64,000 nt of DNA from Astropecten irregularis. Lineage: Eukaryota > Echinodermata > Asteroidea > Paxillosida > Astropectinidae. The position numbers and the translations under genes are program-made. Shown here piece by piece: positions 22,567 to 34,828 of this stretch. Below the pieces are notes generated by a model. That model saw only the letters and a list, made by a program, of their open reading frames with translations, was not told where the DNA came from and searched no databases. Location: positions 23,534,494 through 23,598,493 of the forward strand of contig OZ020246.1 of NCBI GenBank assembly GCA_963971285.1. The letters are read 5' to 3'. Within the stretch, counting starts at the first letter, position 1; each line of letters begins with the position of its first letter.

Positions 22567-25500
22567 TTACGATGTAGCTTCGGCTGTTTTCTCTGTTTTG
22601 ATGTTCACGGTCTGAAATGAAAAAGAGAGAGACCAAAATCAACTTCTTATTTGATTCATCTAGAAGATGGCATTACCATTGTCTTAGTTTATGGATACAA
22701 TGGAACGTCACTATAACAAACACCGCTATACCAAACATTTGGCTATACCGAACATCATCCTTGGTTCCCAATTTTTGTGGACAATGTAAAGGCTTGATGA
22801 ACATTGTACACTATAACGAATTGCCACTATAATGAACAAAGTCTGTGCATCCCGGCATGTTCGTTACAGAGGCGTTCCACTGTACTGATATTGCGATTCT
22901 GTTAGTTTAGTATATGGTAGTTTGCTAAAAGACTGTAAGCTGGTTTCAACCCTTGATAATCCGGAGTACACATGTATCCAAGTTTTGGAAAAGCTCGAGG
23001 AGTGGATGGATGGTCCTTGGAACTATAGCTTGGTGTTGGATTAAGAGATCATCCAAACCAAGCATCATTGGGGATGATAGACTGAAGATTGATTCAATAG
23101 CTCTGATTCCTACCTCCACCTTGTCGTGTCCGTCCAGCGAGTAATCATTCCAGCTCCCCGACTTCCATCCGCCCCGTCCTCCTCGATTGCTGCGGTTTGA
23201 GCGGCCACCGCCCCCACCTCTGCCCTGTCCCCGCCCTCTTTGGTAGTTGCCCTGGTAGTTGTTGCCCTGGTAGTTGTTGCCCCGGTAACCGCCACGGTAG
23301 TAACCGCCCCGGTACCCTCCGCGACCGCGGTTTCGGGTGTAGGCAATGCCGAAGGTCTCGCAGTTCATCTTGCGCTCCTCCTTCCAGTTGGGCCGTTGGC
23401 TGGTTTGGGGAAAGGAAAGAAATCGGAAACGACGTATAATTTGTCAGTCACTGCATGGATGTTAGAATTGGAGCCAAAGTCTTTTGAAGTCGCGGTGATT
23501 GTCTCTTCTTTCACGCAACTTTCGCGGAACTCTACATTCTCGCAAGACTCATGGCAAGACTTGGCTCCAAGTCTACATGGATGTAGGTAGGTGAAACATG
23601 TGAAAACTTCTGTATAACTTCAGGTCTCCTGAGAAGTGCGAAAGTACGAACGATTTTTGCATGGTGTTTCCACAAACCAATCCACATATAAATTTGCATA
23701 CGTTACAAAATCTTTGTCCAAGAAAGAAAGGACACAGAAATGGAAGTCTCACTGTATAACACTGGAATCCATTAACAAGGAAAAGTATAATAAGGGCTTT
23801 TATTTCATTGAGTTTGGTTTGGGGGATAAGGTAATAGAGGATAGACCTACCCTTTATTGTTGATGGCGTCACAAGAGATGTTATCAAAGAAAGACTTTGA
23901 CGAGTCATAGTAGGCTGTCTCCTCTTCCTCGGGGGCGTCGCTAGGCTGCGTCTCGTTCCCGGAATCCTCGGTTGTCTTGACAACGTCGCCGTTCACTGCT
24001 GCTATAATGGAACAAGGAATGGAAAGAAATGCCACGATTACCACATGAGGTTTGAACCGTCAATGAATGGGTAATTTTCACCAAATATGTTTAGTGAACT
24101 GTAGCATAAGCAGACTTGAGCCATTCAAGTATGCTTATTAACCGCAGAGCTCCAAATTAACACTTAATACAGACTTTTTATTAAAAATGTTCAAGTGATC
24201 TTTGACATCAAGAAAAGAGTTAAATCTAGGAAGCTTTAACTTTTATTCTGTTGTTACTTCAATCAAGTAAGTGGGTTTCGGAAGAGGGTAAGTGCAAATC
24301 AAGATGGCATGTGTCATATGAGGACATGTCCAGCCTCAACCAACAAATGTCGAAGCTTGAGGTTGGTAGACAAGAATCCAACCATGTTCTCAACCCCCCA
24401 AAATTGGTGTTTTTTTTTTGGTATGAGACAGAACAAAGTAACAGGTTTGAATTTTACCACACGAAAAACTTTTCTGGACAGAGAGGTGGTTTCCGAAAGG
24501 AAAAGAGGTTATCAAACCGACATTCCTAGCAAGATGATGCTGTGGCAGCATTCTGGCCAGCGCCTAACTTTACAAGATATGCTGGTGGATTGCATACTCA
24601 CAACTGTCAATCTTTAACTTCTCCTTGAAATCCTCCTCCAGCGTCTTCTTTTCAAATTGAGCGGCAGTGAAGTCAAAGTCACTGCCAACCTTCTCCTTGA
24701 CGACGGGCGAGCGGGGACCACGACCTCTTCCTCTTCTGCCCTGATTGTATCCTTCAAAACAAAAATGCAATGACATAAAGATTAATAACTTTAATAATTA
24801 GCTAAACATATTCTTTCATGGGAGGCATATTAAGGTATGTTACTTCTGAAAATAACGATTCTTCAATAAAACAGCAATTTGGTGAAAGAATTAACAAAAA
24901 TGCCACACAAGGAATTTAATTGTCACTACTATGACACAATGGTACTGCTACTTAAAGAATAGCTTAACATTCTATGGCTCTGACCCCTACACAATACACA
25001 CCCAATCAAATAATGGGAATTTAATTCTGTCAGTTGAAACTTGAAAGACAACTAAACAGCTTCAATACAAGCTAGTGTTCACCGCTCTAGAATCTGCCCG
25101 TTGTGTAAATGCTTATAGACCTTTCATTTGCAACGTCACAGCCCAACTTTTTGCCAACCAACATGGCGGAAACTATGGCGGAGCCGTCAAAGCCAGGCAT
25201 AAAATATAACCACAATTTAAACACAACGTTTCATAAACATTGGAAGATACTGCTGAATGTAATGGAAACAACACAAGCAATAATGGTATGTATTTCGTAT
25301 GCTATGGATTATGAAAAGTTTGTAAAAATGTTGAATTTGGTCACGCCGTCTGTCAAGAAGATGAAATGATTTGCAACATTTGGACGCTCATACTAAGTAA
25401 ATTGTCACCAAGCATGTCAGTGTTTGTAAACAAAAGAAAGGTCTATTGTTTGATTCTGTTTTGCTGTTTCAATACCTTGCCAATTTTGTCTGGAACCCTG

Positions 25501-28500
25501 TTGCGGGCCTCGTCCGCCCTTATCCCTGTCGCCTCTATCTCCTCTCTCCTGTCGTTCCCCTCTGTCCTGTCTCTCTCCTCTGTCCTGTCTCTCTCCTCTG
25601 CTGTCTCTATCCGTCTTGACGTCCGCCTTCTTCTCCCGGCTCTCCTGTCGCTGCGTCTCCTTCTTCCTCTGGTCCCCTTTCTCCTCCCGTGAGCCCCGGC
25701 GTCGGGACTGCTGGGCCCTCTGCGGCAGGCCCTGGTCGTCCCTGCCGGTCTGAGGCTTGTCAGCAGGGGCGGCCTTGGCTGACTGGGCCTCCTTCTGGGG
25801 GCTGACGGGGCCTGAGGCCTGCACGCCTTGCTCCATCGTCGGCGAGCGGCGTGCCATGGGCGGAGGCGTCGATCGAGCTTGAGTGATCAAAAAACAAATA
25901 CGATATAAAACAAATTATCTTGCCAATAAAGGCTTTTGATTATTTCCTCACGGAGGATTCACTGTTGACAGAATGAAACAAGATGCCACAAAATTTAACG
26001 TTCAGTAATTTGTTGTGGTAAACAGCCGAGAACAAAGAACACTTTGTTCTAGCTGTGAGTCAGCTTCAAGTCAACTTGATGCACTGAGGCAGATTCCTTG
26101 CTCCAAAACTAATAGAACAGGTTGGGTTAATTCTAGAAAAATTATATGAATGGCGGTAACACAGACTTTACAAAGAGAACGAAACACAGGCATCATCAGA
26201 ATGAAAAAAAAATGGGGGGTCTGCGTACCTGGTAGTCCCGGTGGTGGGTGAGTGGGATGCGACCCGAAAGCCCCACCCATCACCCCAGCACCGACGTGAC
26301 CGAACTGGTTGTAGGACATGCCACCGTAGGAGCCAAACGGTCCTGGATTACCAGAGAATGGAGGTCCATGGTGGTAGCCAGATGGAGTTGTGCGTATTGC
26401 ACCAGAGTGCTGAAAAGAAAAAAAAAATAAATTAGGCCAGTAAAGAATAGCAGGGTTGCGTCAAATGAAGCTGCTACATTTGACTGACCAGTTACACTGA
26501 CAAATTTGTTAAGGTGAAATGTTGTTTGTTTGGTTTTTTTTTATTTCTCCCAAAGCAATGGCAATTATTCAGTAAATAGGAGTGCTGGGATTGGTTATAT
26601 GATTTAACAGATTATTTTGTAACGTTACGTTAAATGTCAGTTATTCAAATAAAACAGCAAAATGGTATAACTAGGAAAACATTTGGCAAACACTAATAAA
26701 ATTTGCACCTTATGTGGGCTGTCTGACGCATCAACAATGTTACTTTGGTCGGAGAATGCAAAGGTTTAGTAAGAGTGGAAGTCACTGTGGTTTAATGAGG
26801 AAATAACACTGTGTCCTAAGTATTAAGCTTTCAATACCAAAACAACAAAATGTGCTTTCATAAATGTTAAGGCTCGTCAAAAGTAATAATGACCTCCTTT
26901 GTATACATTGTAAGCCTACAAAAAATACCAATGTAAATAGCGCTGAGTGGTGATACATGTACTAGTCCAATTCTTAATGGAATTTGAACCAGTAGAGTCC
27001 GGCTTTTAACAGGCAAAACTTGATGAAATTCAAACAAGGCATCAGGAATACTGCAGTCTTGGTTTCTAACAGACTGATGAAAGTTCCTTGCCAAACTATC
27101 AAAATGCTGGGAGTATGAGTTAACTGGAAGAGAAACAAAGCTTTTAAGAGGCTCAACATGTACCTGAAGCACAGCAGGATCCTGGGCGATGTTGCTCTGG
27201 GGTACTTTGGGCAACTCGCAGACGTGGAGATCCTTGATGTCACTGGCCTTGAATTTGATGAAGCTGTACACCTCATCACCAGGGACCACAGGTCTCTCCG
27301 TGGGACGATTCTCAGTCCCCATGGACCGCACTGAAATTAAGTAAGCCATTCCAAACTGTAAGATGCCAGCAGAGATTTCATCTTTCAAGGGTAATTTCAA
27401 CAGAAAATGAAATCTTAATTTTTATGTACCTCTAGATGACCCTACATGTACCGTGTACGTAACTGTATAATTTGCCATTTTTCATCTTTGATGTCACCTA
27501 CATGTAAGAATCTATAAATATTACAAGATTTTGATGGACACTGACTAACAATCAGGTACAACAATCTGACATGCGGGATATGCTTAAAATGGACATAGTG
27601 CTTAACATGCTATTAAATCCCAAGGATCATTTTATCAATACTCGCAGCAATGATGCAACCTGAGAAACAGTGCATGGGGATCACACAAAGAGGATGCAGC
27701 TTTTTAATCAATGTGCTTAACTTTAAGAATATTGCACTTGTGAAAGTCATCTGCCTAGTTCAATTATCAAACTGAAATCTTTCTTTATTCAACCTCTGCC
27801 CTCAAAATGTCATCAGAATTAAATAAAGTTCAAGATTACACTTTTACAGAGAAAAACGGCCAAGTTCTGGACGACACCAAATACAATAGTCAAAATGTCG
27901 AAGGAATGTACAAATTCGTACATGTTTGGTACCATTTGAAAGATGTTGGAGAGCTATGTTGAAGTAGCAATGATTCATTGCAGAGTATACAGGTACATGC
28001 ACATGCGCGCCAGTTTAACTCATGGAAACTGCCATTTTTGGTCAGTGCGATGACATCACATAATGAGGTGATCGTGATGCCCTCTTGCAGCCATTTCTAG
28101 CCAATTTGTGTAGGCCCCCTGAATTCCACTGACGACCATTACGGAAAAAGGGTTAGTCCTATATACTTTAATAGGCCCCCTAGTTAGTGGATACAAGTAA
28201 TCATGATGAACTACTTCAATCTAAGGCGTGTAATGCTGGGGTAACAAATCTGAAAAGCGAGTTTTGCAGGGTTTTTACCCCAAAAAAGGGCACAATTAAT
28301 ACACTTTGAATGCAGCGGTAGCCATTTATCTCTAAACGCCCTCTGTTGGGTAACAGGTCAACTAGCCTCCTAGCCAATTCACCTCTTACCAACTCACCCT
28401 AAATGTTTTTTTTAGTTTTTGTGACTTTTTGAGATATACTTTTTGAGATATAATGTATGATGTTTTTTCTTCACTTATTTTGTTATCATTTTGTTTTCAA

Positions 28501-31500
28501 ATGTTTTGCTTTAACTTTAAGTGTTATTGTAATTGTCAACATCTTTTGTAGATTTTTTTTCATTATGACAATATGTTTAAGTGTTGTTGTTGACTTGTTT
28601 TTCAGTTGCGTTTTTGAAGTTTTGAAGCTTTTGGTTCTGCGAAGGAAATATTAAATTGCTTGAACTGCATCGCACCAGAAGTTTGTGTGTGGACTTTGTG
28701 CATTTTTTGTACTAATTATAACATTTTCGACATAAACACATAGTACAGTAGGCCCTACAAAAGGGTCAGAAGCATTTATGTATTAATTATGATGCATAAT
28801 TATCTTCACATTTTGCATACTCATCTCTGAATAAATTAAGGGGCGAGTTGGCTAGGGGGAAATTTGGTAAGGGGCGAGTCGGTACTCGATAAGGGGCGAG
28901 TCGGCCAGGGGGAGATTTGACTTGTAATCCTCTGTTGATTCCATAGGTTTGTCTCTGTGCACAAATGATGGCCGTCAGTGGAATTCTTTCCGCAGTTTCT
29001 CGCTGTGAGCAGAAGTGCAGGGGGGTTCCAAATTTTACAATCCCTAAAAGAAGGGGTAGGCTTACATTAGGGCCTACTGATCTAGCCCCACTAGTGTGGC
29101 ACGAATTTTCGCTCAAGCCGCTCCATCTTAGCCACACGTCCAACCGCCCGATTTACGAGGGATATGTTCGGCTCTGGTGCGCACCCTCTTATCACATTTC
29201 ACACACTTTCTACATACACAAATGTTCCTTAGTGTCTCATCTTTCCAATGATATATTATTCAAATTATTTCAATCTTGTATTCATCTATTTTTCGGTCAT
29301 TCACTGCTGCTACACCGGCAAGTTTAATGGCGCTGGTCGCGCACCAGAGCATATCCCCCGTATATCGGGCGGTTGGACGTGTGGCTAAGGATGGAGCGGC
29401 TTGAGCGGCTTGAGCGAAAATTCGTGCCACACTAGTGGGGCTACTACTGATCTAGCTGCAGTAACTGTAGCCCAATATTACTCCTGACGTTGTTGTCGTA
29501 TATAGGGCTACAGGTCAATCAATATGGAAGTCATCTGTTTAGAATTCCCCACCCCTAAAATGACTGTTATTTAGCGATCTGTGGCATAATGACTCACCCT
29601 GGTGTTCCTGATGTCGTGAAGAAGCATTCAGAAGAAACAAAATTCAATTATCATTTTGGATTTCGACAAAACGAGCAATTTTCGGCCCAAATCTCAGTAC
29701 ATACAAAATGACTTGGAATTCTCAAGAAATTCTCGAGAATTCTCGAGAGTTCTCGCGAGTTCTCGAGAATTCTCGAGAGTTCTCGTGAGTTCTCGAGAAA
29801 TTCTCGAGAACTCTCGAGAATTCTGCACGTGTAGATCAGGGAGTAGACTGGTGCCGTTCGCTCCATTGCACGTAAATGGAATGTAGACTGGACAGGGTAC
29901 TAGGAAAGAGTTAAATTCTTATGTATTTCCTTATATTATTTTGCAAAGCACTGTGGGAAATTTGCCGCAGAATCCAAGTCAAATTGTATGTACTGAGATT
30001 TGGGCCGAAAATTGCTCGTTTTGTCGAAATCCAAAATGATAATTGAATTTTGTTTCTTCTGAATGCTTCTTCACGACATCAGGAACACCAGGGTGAGTCA
30101 TTATGCCACAGATCGCTAAATAACAGTCATTTTAGGGGTGGGGAATTCTAAACAGATGACTTCCATATTGATTGACCTGTAGCCCTATATACGACAACAA
30201 CGTCAGGAGTAATATTGGGCTACAGTTACTGCAGCTACTACTGATAATGCCAGGCTCAGTTAGATTTTAATTTAACTCAAAGAGCACTGAATCATAACTA
30301 TGTTATGCGAGCAACACGATGACGTGGTGCCGTGTACATGTAACGTTAGGCCTAACGTTACACAGCCTACGCATGATGTGAATAGACCTGCCATGTCATT
30401 AGCCTAATCTTGTTTTGTGGGGTTCCTAAGGTTTAGCAAACTCGGGTTAGCTGGTACCCAGCTTCTACTATTTTAGGTGAGAAGAAGCTGGGTACCAGAT
30501 AACCCTTCGAGTGTACTAAACCTAACATTAGGCCTAACGTTAATCCGAGTTTACTAAACCTTAGACCCAGTAAGTGGGGCGCTGAACTCCCTTTTTGACT
30601 TTTGGGGTTGACGGTCGGTCTAGCGCCCCAGTGATTTATATTGGTTGAGATGTGTCGTACACAGGAAAAACTAAATTTCACGGCACTTGCGCCGAAAATG
30701 TCCCCAAATTACACCAAAAACATCACAAACAGAATTGAAACTCGCTCCATTGCTTCTACGAAAGTTTGAGATGAAATGCAGCATATTCATTTGTACTCAC
30801 GATTATTCCTTTTGATGAAAATCGACCTTTTCTGACGAATGTCCAGACGAGAACGTAAAAAGCGGAATTTAATTTGTGTGGCTCTGCTCCACACAAAATG
30901 GCGGTCCTACGTCATTGCATGAATATTAATTTTGGTAATTTCCATACTATGCGGACGTGTTGATATCGCAATACGTAGATCACTTTCCCTCCGCGCACAG
31001 CGAAAAATCCTTTACACGAATCGGCCAAAAGAGGGCGTCGCGATCATCTCATTATGTGACGTCATCGCACTGACCAAAAATGGAAGTTTTCATGAATGAA
31101 ACTGACGCGCATGGGCACATACTCGGCAACTCGAATCATTGACAGAGACCTCGCACGATCTTTTGAATGGAACCAAAAACGACCTTTTGACCATTTTATG
31201 TGGTGTCACCCGCCGATGTTCGAGAACTCACGGACTCCGCAGTCGTTTATTTGAACTTTGGTCAGCTTTTGTTGCCATTTTACCGCGAAACTGCGCCACC
31301 ATCTGAGCGTGATTGTAGGTCGTTGAATATTCATAGCATCATGTGTTGNNNNNNNNNNNNNNNNNNNNNNNNNNNNNNNNNNNNNNNNNNNNNNNNNNNN
31401 NNNNNNNNNNNNNNNNNNNNNNNNNNNNNNNNNNNNNNNNNNNNNNNNNNNNNNNNNNNNNNNNNNNNNNNNNNNNNNNNNNNNNNNNNNNNNNNNNNNN

Positions 31501-32258
31501 NNNNNNNNNNNNNNNNNNNNNNNNNNNNNNNNNNNNNNNNNNNNNNNNCTACTGATCATGCCAGGCTCAGCTAGATTTTAATTTAAATCAAAGAGCACTG
31601 AATCATAACTATGTTATGCGAGCAACACGATGACGTGGTGCCGTGTACATGTAACGTTAGGCCTAACGTTACACAGCCTACGCATGATCATGATGTGAAT
31701 AGACCTGCCATGTCATTAGCCTAATCTTGTTTTGTGGGGTTCCTAAGGTTTAGCACACTCGGGTTAGCTGGTACCCAGTTTCTACTATTTTAGGTGAGAA
31801 GAAGCTGGGTAGGCTACCAGATAACCCTTCGAGTGTACCAAACCTAACGTTAGGCCTAACGTTAATCCGAGTTTACTAAACCTCACAGTCACAGGAACCC
31901 CTGTTTTGTTTTCGCCATGTTTACACAATTGCAGCAATTTCCAACCCAAAATCACTAGTTTCACAAAAACCTGGTCTGAGCTGAAATATGTTACTATTTG
32001 AGAACAATATTTTACACTACATAAAGTCTAACGTTATGCTGATAATTAACTTCGGCAAGTAAATTGACAACACACTGTAGGCTACGACAAATTTAATGCA
32101 TCGTGTTCACACAACAATGCAAGAAGCTATTTCTCACCTTGGGATAAAGTTACGGTGGATTCATTTGTATCAATGGAGTACAAACAGCCCTCATAGCGAA
32201 TTTTCGACTGGGAAATGAGGCTGATTTTACTCCCCATATACGACCCACCCTCCGTCAT
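22567..32258 (-). CDS. LSM14: LSM14 (RAP55/Scd6) RNA-granule protein, complete
   Basis: This P-body and mRNP protein represses translation and promotes decapping through DDX6/4E-T-type partners. Exons in coding order: 32138-32258, 27164-27330, 26229-26409, 25476-25877, 24602-24751, 23851-23998 (or 24001), 23114-23399, 22567-22611. They total 1500 nt, about 499 aa, all in phase. The divergent Sm (LSm) domain covers residues 1-80 ([29 protein letters not shown]). A Gly/Pro-rich stretch (about 97-156) and a charged Arg/Glu/Asp-rich linker (about 157-290) follow. Then come the FDF motif ([19 protein letters not shown], about 314-332), the FFD box ([15 protein letters not shown], about 370-384), the TFG box (CETFGI, about 403-408) and RGG/YRGG repeats (about 412-465). 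The start lies in [11 protein letters not shown], as in the family. One gene stands where vertebrates have paralogues A and B. Confidence 0.97.
22698..22882. mobile_element. 185-bp pogo/Tigger-like MITE
   Basis: The ends are CAATGGAACGTCACTATAAC and the complement of CAGTGGAACGCCTCTGTAAC, flanked by TA on both sides (22696-22697 and 22883-22884). Inner CTATAACGAA motifs recur. These are typical of Tc1/mariner pogo-group elements. It lies in the last LSM14 intron. Confidence 0.8.
27590..27710. mobile_element. SINE type A fragment
   Basis: It carries only the distal body: CCCAAGGATCATTTTATC, CAGCAATGATGCAACCTGAG and AACAGTGCATGGGGATCAC, matching the 2850-2945 copy. It lies in LSM14 intron 1. 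Confidence 0.6.
27873..28115 (+). repeat. Dispersed repeat, inverted partner of 30990-31207
   Basis: Shared landmarks are CCATTTTTGGTCAGTGCGAT, CATCACATAATGAG and CATGCGCG. The partner reads on the opposite strand 2.9 kb away, so the pair could be the decayed ends of one large element or two insertions. Confidence 0.65.
28121..28991. mobile_element. Second copy of the GAATTCCACTGA inverted-end element, interrupted
   Basis: It matches 13468-13722 over 28121-28348 and 28929-28991, with the other element (28349-28928) inserted at CCTCTGTTG. The ends are GAATTCCACTGACGACC and GGCCGTCAGTGGAATTC. Confidence 0.75.
28349..28928. mobile_element. 580-bp element with 9-bp target duplication
   Basis: CCTCTGTTG is exactly duplicated at 28340-28348 and 28929-28937, and the uninterrupted site can be read in the 13468-13722 copy. 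The ends are imperfect inverted repeats (GTAACAGGTCAACTAGCC against ATTACAAGTCAAATCTCC). A 9-bp duplication is compatible with Mutator-like elements. There is no transposase frame. Confidence 0.8.
29083..29443. mobile_element. 361-bp long-inverted-repeat element, 9-bp target duplication
   Basis: Arms of about 100 bases begin TAGCCCCACTAGTGTGGCAC and end with the inverse GTGCCACACTAGTGGGGCTA. CTACTGATC is exactly duplicated at 29074-29082 and 29444-29452. The terminal TAG...CTA and the 9-bp duplication match the adjacent 29453-30237 element. Confidence 0.88.
29453..30237. mobile_element. 785-bp fold-back element, 9-bp target duplication
   Basis: Near-perfect inverted arms of about 265 bases (29453-29717 and about 29970-30237) begin TAGCTGCAGTAACTGTAGCC and end with its inverse. 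The flanks are CTACTGATC on the left and CTACTGATA on the right. The loop carries the TTCTCGAGAA array. There is no transposase, so it is a non-autonomous element. Confidence 0.88.
29717..29826. repeat. Palindromic TTCTCGAGAA array
   Basis: About ten overlapping copies of TTCTCGAGAA or TTCTCGAGAG sit in the loop of the fold-back element. Each is nearly self-complementary, so the tract can form many nested hairpins. Confidence 0.9.
30238..30565. repeat. Direct duplicate, copy 1 (partner 31549-31885)
   Basis: About 330 bases nearly identical to 31549-31885, with a few substitutions and small indels (for example CATGATGTG against CATGATCATGATGTG). It contains TAACGTTAGGCCTAACGTTA palindromes. 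The two copies lie on either side of the assembly gap. Confidence 0.92.
30990..31207 (-). repeat. Dispersed repeat, inverted partner of 27873-28115
   Basis: On the minus strand it reads GACACCACATAAAATGGTC, CCATGCGCGTCAGTTTCAT and CCATTTTTGGTCAGTGCGAT, aligning with 27873-28115. Confidence 0.65.
31349..31548. other. Assembly gap (200 N)
   Basis: A run of exactly 200 undetermined bases, a placeholder-like length, so the true size is unknown. Open frames drawn across it are meaningless. Confidence 0.99.
31549..31885. repeat. Direct duplicate, copy 2 (partner 30238-30565)
   Basis: It begins at the gap edge with CTACTGATCATGCC, the same target word that flanks the fold-back elements, and continues in register with copy 1 until AAACCT. 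The sequences diverge after that. Confidence 0.92.
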
Positions 32259-32400
32259 GGTGATATTTTGGGTCTCGCCGCTTCGGAGTTGAGATGATGA
32301 TGGATTTTAATCGAAGACAATTTTCAGCTGCTCCGTACGGTTCCTACCGAAAATGGCGCAGGTGATCGCAATGCATTATGGGTACTGTACCATGAATAAA
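32259..32400 (-). promoter_or_regulatory. Likely LSM14 promoter and 5'UTR
   Basis: The stretch directly upstream of the start codon contains AAAATGGCGC (32350-32359), a YY1-like core typical of housekeeping promoters, and no TATA box. A second AAAATGGCGG with a nearby TACGTCA lies at about 30895-30918 inside intron 1 and could be an alternative promoter. Confidence 0.4.
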
Positions 32401-32776
32401 GGACAGTCATCATGCACAGTGCGTATGTATATGTAGTGCATACAGTATACAAAAAGTGGCGCGTATTACCACTTGAAATCGAATCTGACAGGCGTGATAA
32501 AAAATAAACGTAAAAAATGTTTATTTAAACATAATTGAACTAAAAAGAGATCTGAATGATTATTATTATATTCCCATAATCCCATTAATTAATTAATAGG
32601 CCCATTATGCGTGTAACTTTTTAAAACGTCATTGAGTTCCACTCGGGTGGACGGGGGGGGGGTGATAATTAGGACCGTCTACTTTGTAATTGCTTTTCCC
32701 TGTTCATTAATTCCAATGTATTTTCTGTTCCTTTTCGTAAAAAAAAAATGATTTTCGGTTCATTCCATTAGGCATA

Positions 32777-32965
32777 TTTTCATATTTCATTGAAGCCCTA
32801 TGTATGAGGATTTGATGCTGTTTAATTGCTACGGGCTATATTGAATTTCTTCAATGAAATATTATTTTTATCATTTTCATTGAAGCCATGTATGTAGGAT
32901 GATTATTTGATGCGGTTTGCTACGGGCTATAATAATGAGAAATTTCTTCAATGAAATAATTATTA
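32777..32965. repeat. Two near-tandem ~90-bp inverted-repeat units
   Basis: Each unit runs from ATTTTCATTGAAGCC-like text through GCTACGGGCTATA to TTTCTTCAATGAAAT, so each is also a fold-back with complementary ends. Confidence 0.75.
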
Positions 32966-33006
32966 TTTTATTTATTTCCATCATCATTATCGAGGCCTCA
33001 ATACGT

Positions 33007-33320
33007 CAGGCGCGGTTCTAGAGCCAAAATGTTTTGGGGGGCTAGAAGAGCCATTATTTTTTGGGGGGCTAGAAGACCCAATATTTTGGGTTCTTCTAAC
33101 ACTCGCTTCTGCTATGTCTTATTATAGGGATCGAAAAACATGCACATTATACCAGCCCACAAAACGCGTTTTTTAAGTAATTGGGGCTTACTGAATAAAA
33201 TCCAGTATTTTCAAGAATTTTTTTTTCACTTGCATTTCTTTTTTTTTTGGGGGGGGGGGGGGGGGCTAGACAACATTTGGCTACAGCCCCCCCCCCCAGC
33301 CCCCCGTAGAACCGCGCCTG
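33007..33320. mobile_element. 314-bp hAT-type MITE with perfect 8-bp duplication
   Basis: The ends are CAGGCGCGGTTCTA and TAGAACCGCGCCTG, and CAATACGT is exactly duplicated at 32999-33006 and 33321-33328. The interior carries GGGGGGCTAGAAGA repeats, CGCTTCTGCTATGTCTTATT and a long G run. Confidence 0.93.
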
Positions 33321-34828
33321 CAATACGTCTATTGGAGAATGTTCAAGCAAAATACGTTTGCGAAACTCAACACAAAACAAAATAGGCATAGGCCTATAGT
33401 AACTCGAAAAAAACAAGAGACAGAAATTTCTTGAAAAGCGTGAATATATCGACGAATAACTTTCATGATAGAAAATAAACTCGGTTCATTCGCGAAAGGA
33501 ACGATCTCTTCCTATAAAACCAACACGACCAATCGAAAATCAGGCGATTAAATAATGCAGTCAACCGCACATAGATCAGGTAAATTATTCTGACAACATA
33601 CCAGACTGGTTTTTACTGGCATGACTGAACTCGCATTTTATGGGTCCGTTATCCGTCATTCCAACGGGTTGGCCTGCAATTTGTCACGGCGTGAAAATTA
33701 CACTTACACATCCATTTTCCTTTACAGACTGTGACTCGTAATTACCATTGATGTACATGTATGTTCTTCAGTCTCAGAGGGCCTATGCAGACTGCTTTCA
33801 CTCATTCGAATGATCTGCAAAATGTGCATTTTATTGAAGGCCTGATTCCCGTTAGTAGACGTGAAATTCTGCAGATGTTACATTAATGACACCTTCACAA
33901 TCGTGCCCAACCCATGCGGAATGACCCATTAATTTTGTTACCATTCGAAAATGGTTATGACTTTATATTAATGTTGATAAAATATATCTCTGGCGTATTA
34001 TGTAATTTCTGCTGTATTTTGGAGGAAAAAAAACAATATTTATCTCCGAAAGAATGTTATATGGATTTGTTTGGTGGGATTATATATGTTTGTATAATTA
34101 TCAGTAATGTAGACACGTCTAGTCAGGCCGGGGGGTGGGGGGGGGGGGGGGGCTTGATCTTGTAGCTGGGTCGTTCTGACGTTTGTGCACAAAATCATTT
34201 TTAATATATATACAAAGTGAAAACTTGGGGGGTTGCATCCCCCCCTATTGCACCCCCCCCCCCCCCCCCCCTTCCCCCCACCCGTGGTCTACGCCCATGA
34301 TCATTATTATAAAATATTTTTCCAGACATTATAATTTTTGTTCACAGATTTCGAAATTATTTTATTCGTTGGATTATTACTACTTATTGGGTATAATTAT
34401 TGATAAGGGATGTTTTTAATTCCTTTCTTTTAGTCTTGGCTTTGGGTTATCATGCATGAGGCCTAAAGTTATGTTATTTACTTAGCACTGCTGAACACAA
34501 AAAATAATAAATCTGTGACAAACACATTTTTTTTTATTTTTCTTTGGTTTTTATTCAGTACACTTTACTTCATATCAAAAATGTTCTCAAAACACTTTTC
34601 CCTGCCACTGTTTTATTGTCGGGGTATGAAAGGCCTGTGCGCTGTAAGCTATTACATAATTCATAACGGTTCCTCCTGAAAACACTATACAAGTTCCCTA
34701 TTCCTCAAAATAAATTTACTTTTTTATGAAAGGAACCATTCTGACCCAATGATAAATAAGCTAGGTTGAGCACAAAAGATCTGAAATAGAAAATCTTTGG
34801 CAAAATGTATCTAAGAGTCCGTTCTTAA

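Noticed and set aside
29717-29826. Heat-shock element cluster
   Set aside because: The TTC and GAA triplets are 4 bases apart within TTCTCGAGAA rather than 2, and the tract is a repeat inside a fold-back element.
31200-31574. Open frames spanning the N run
   Set aside because: They are artefacts of undetermined bases.
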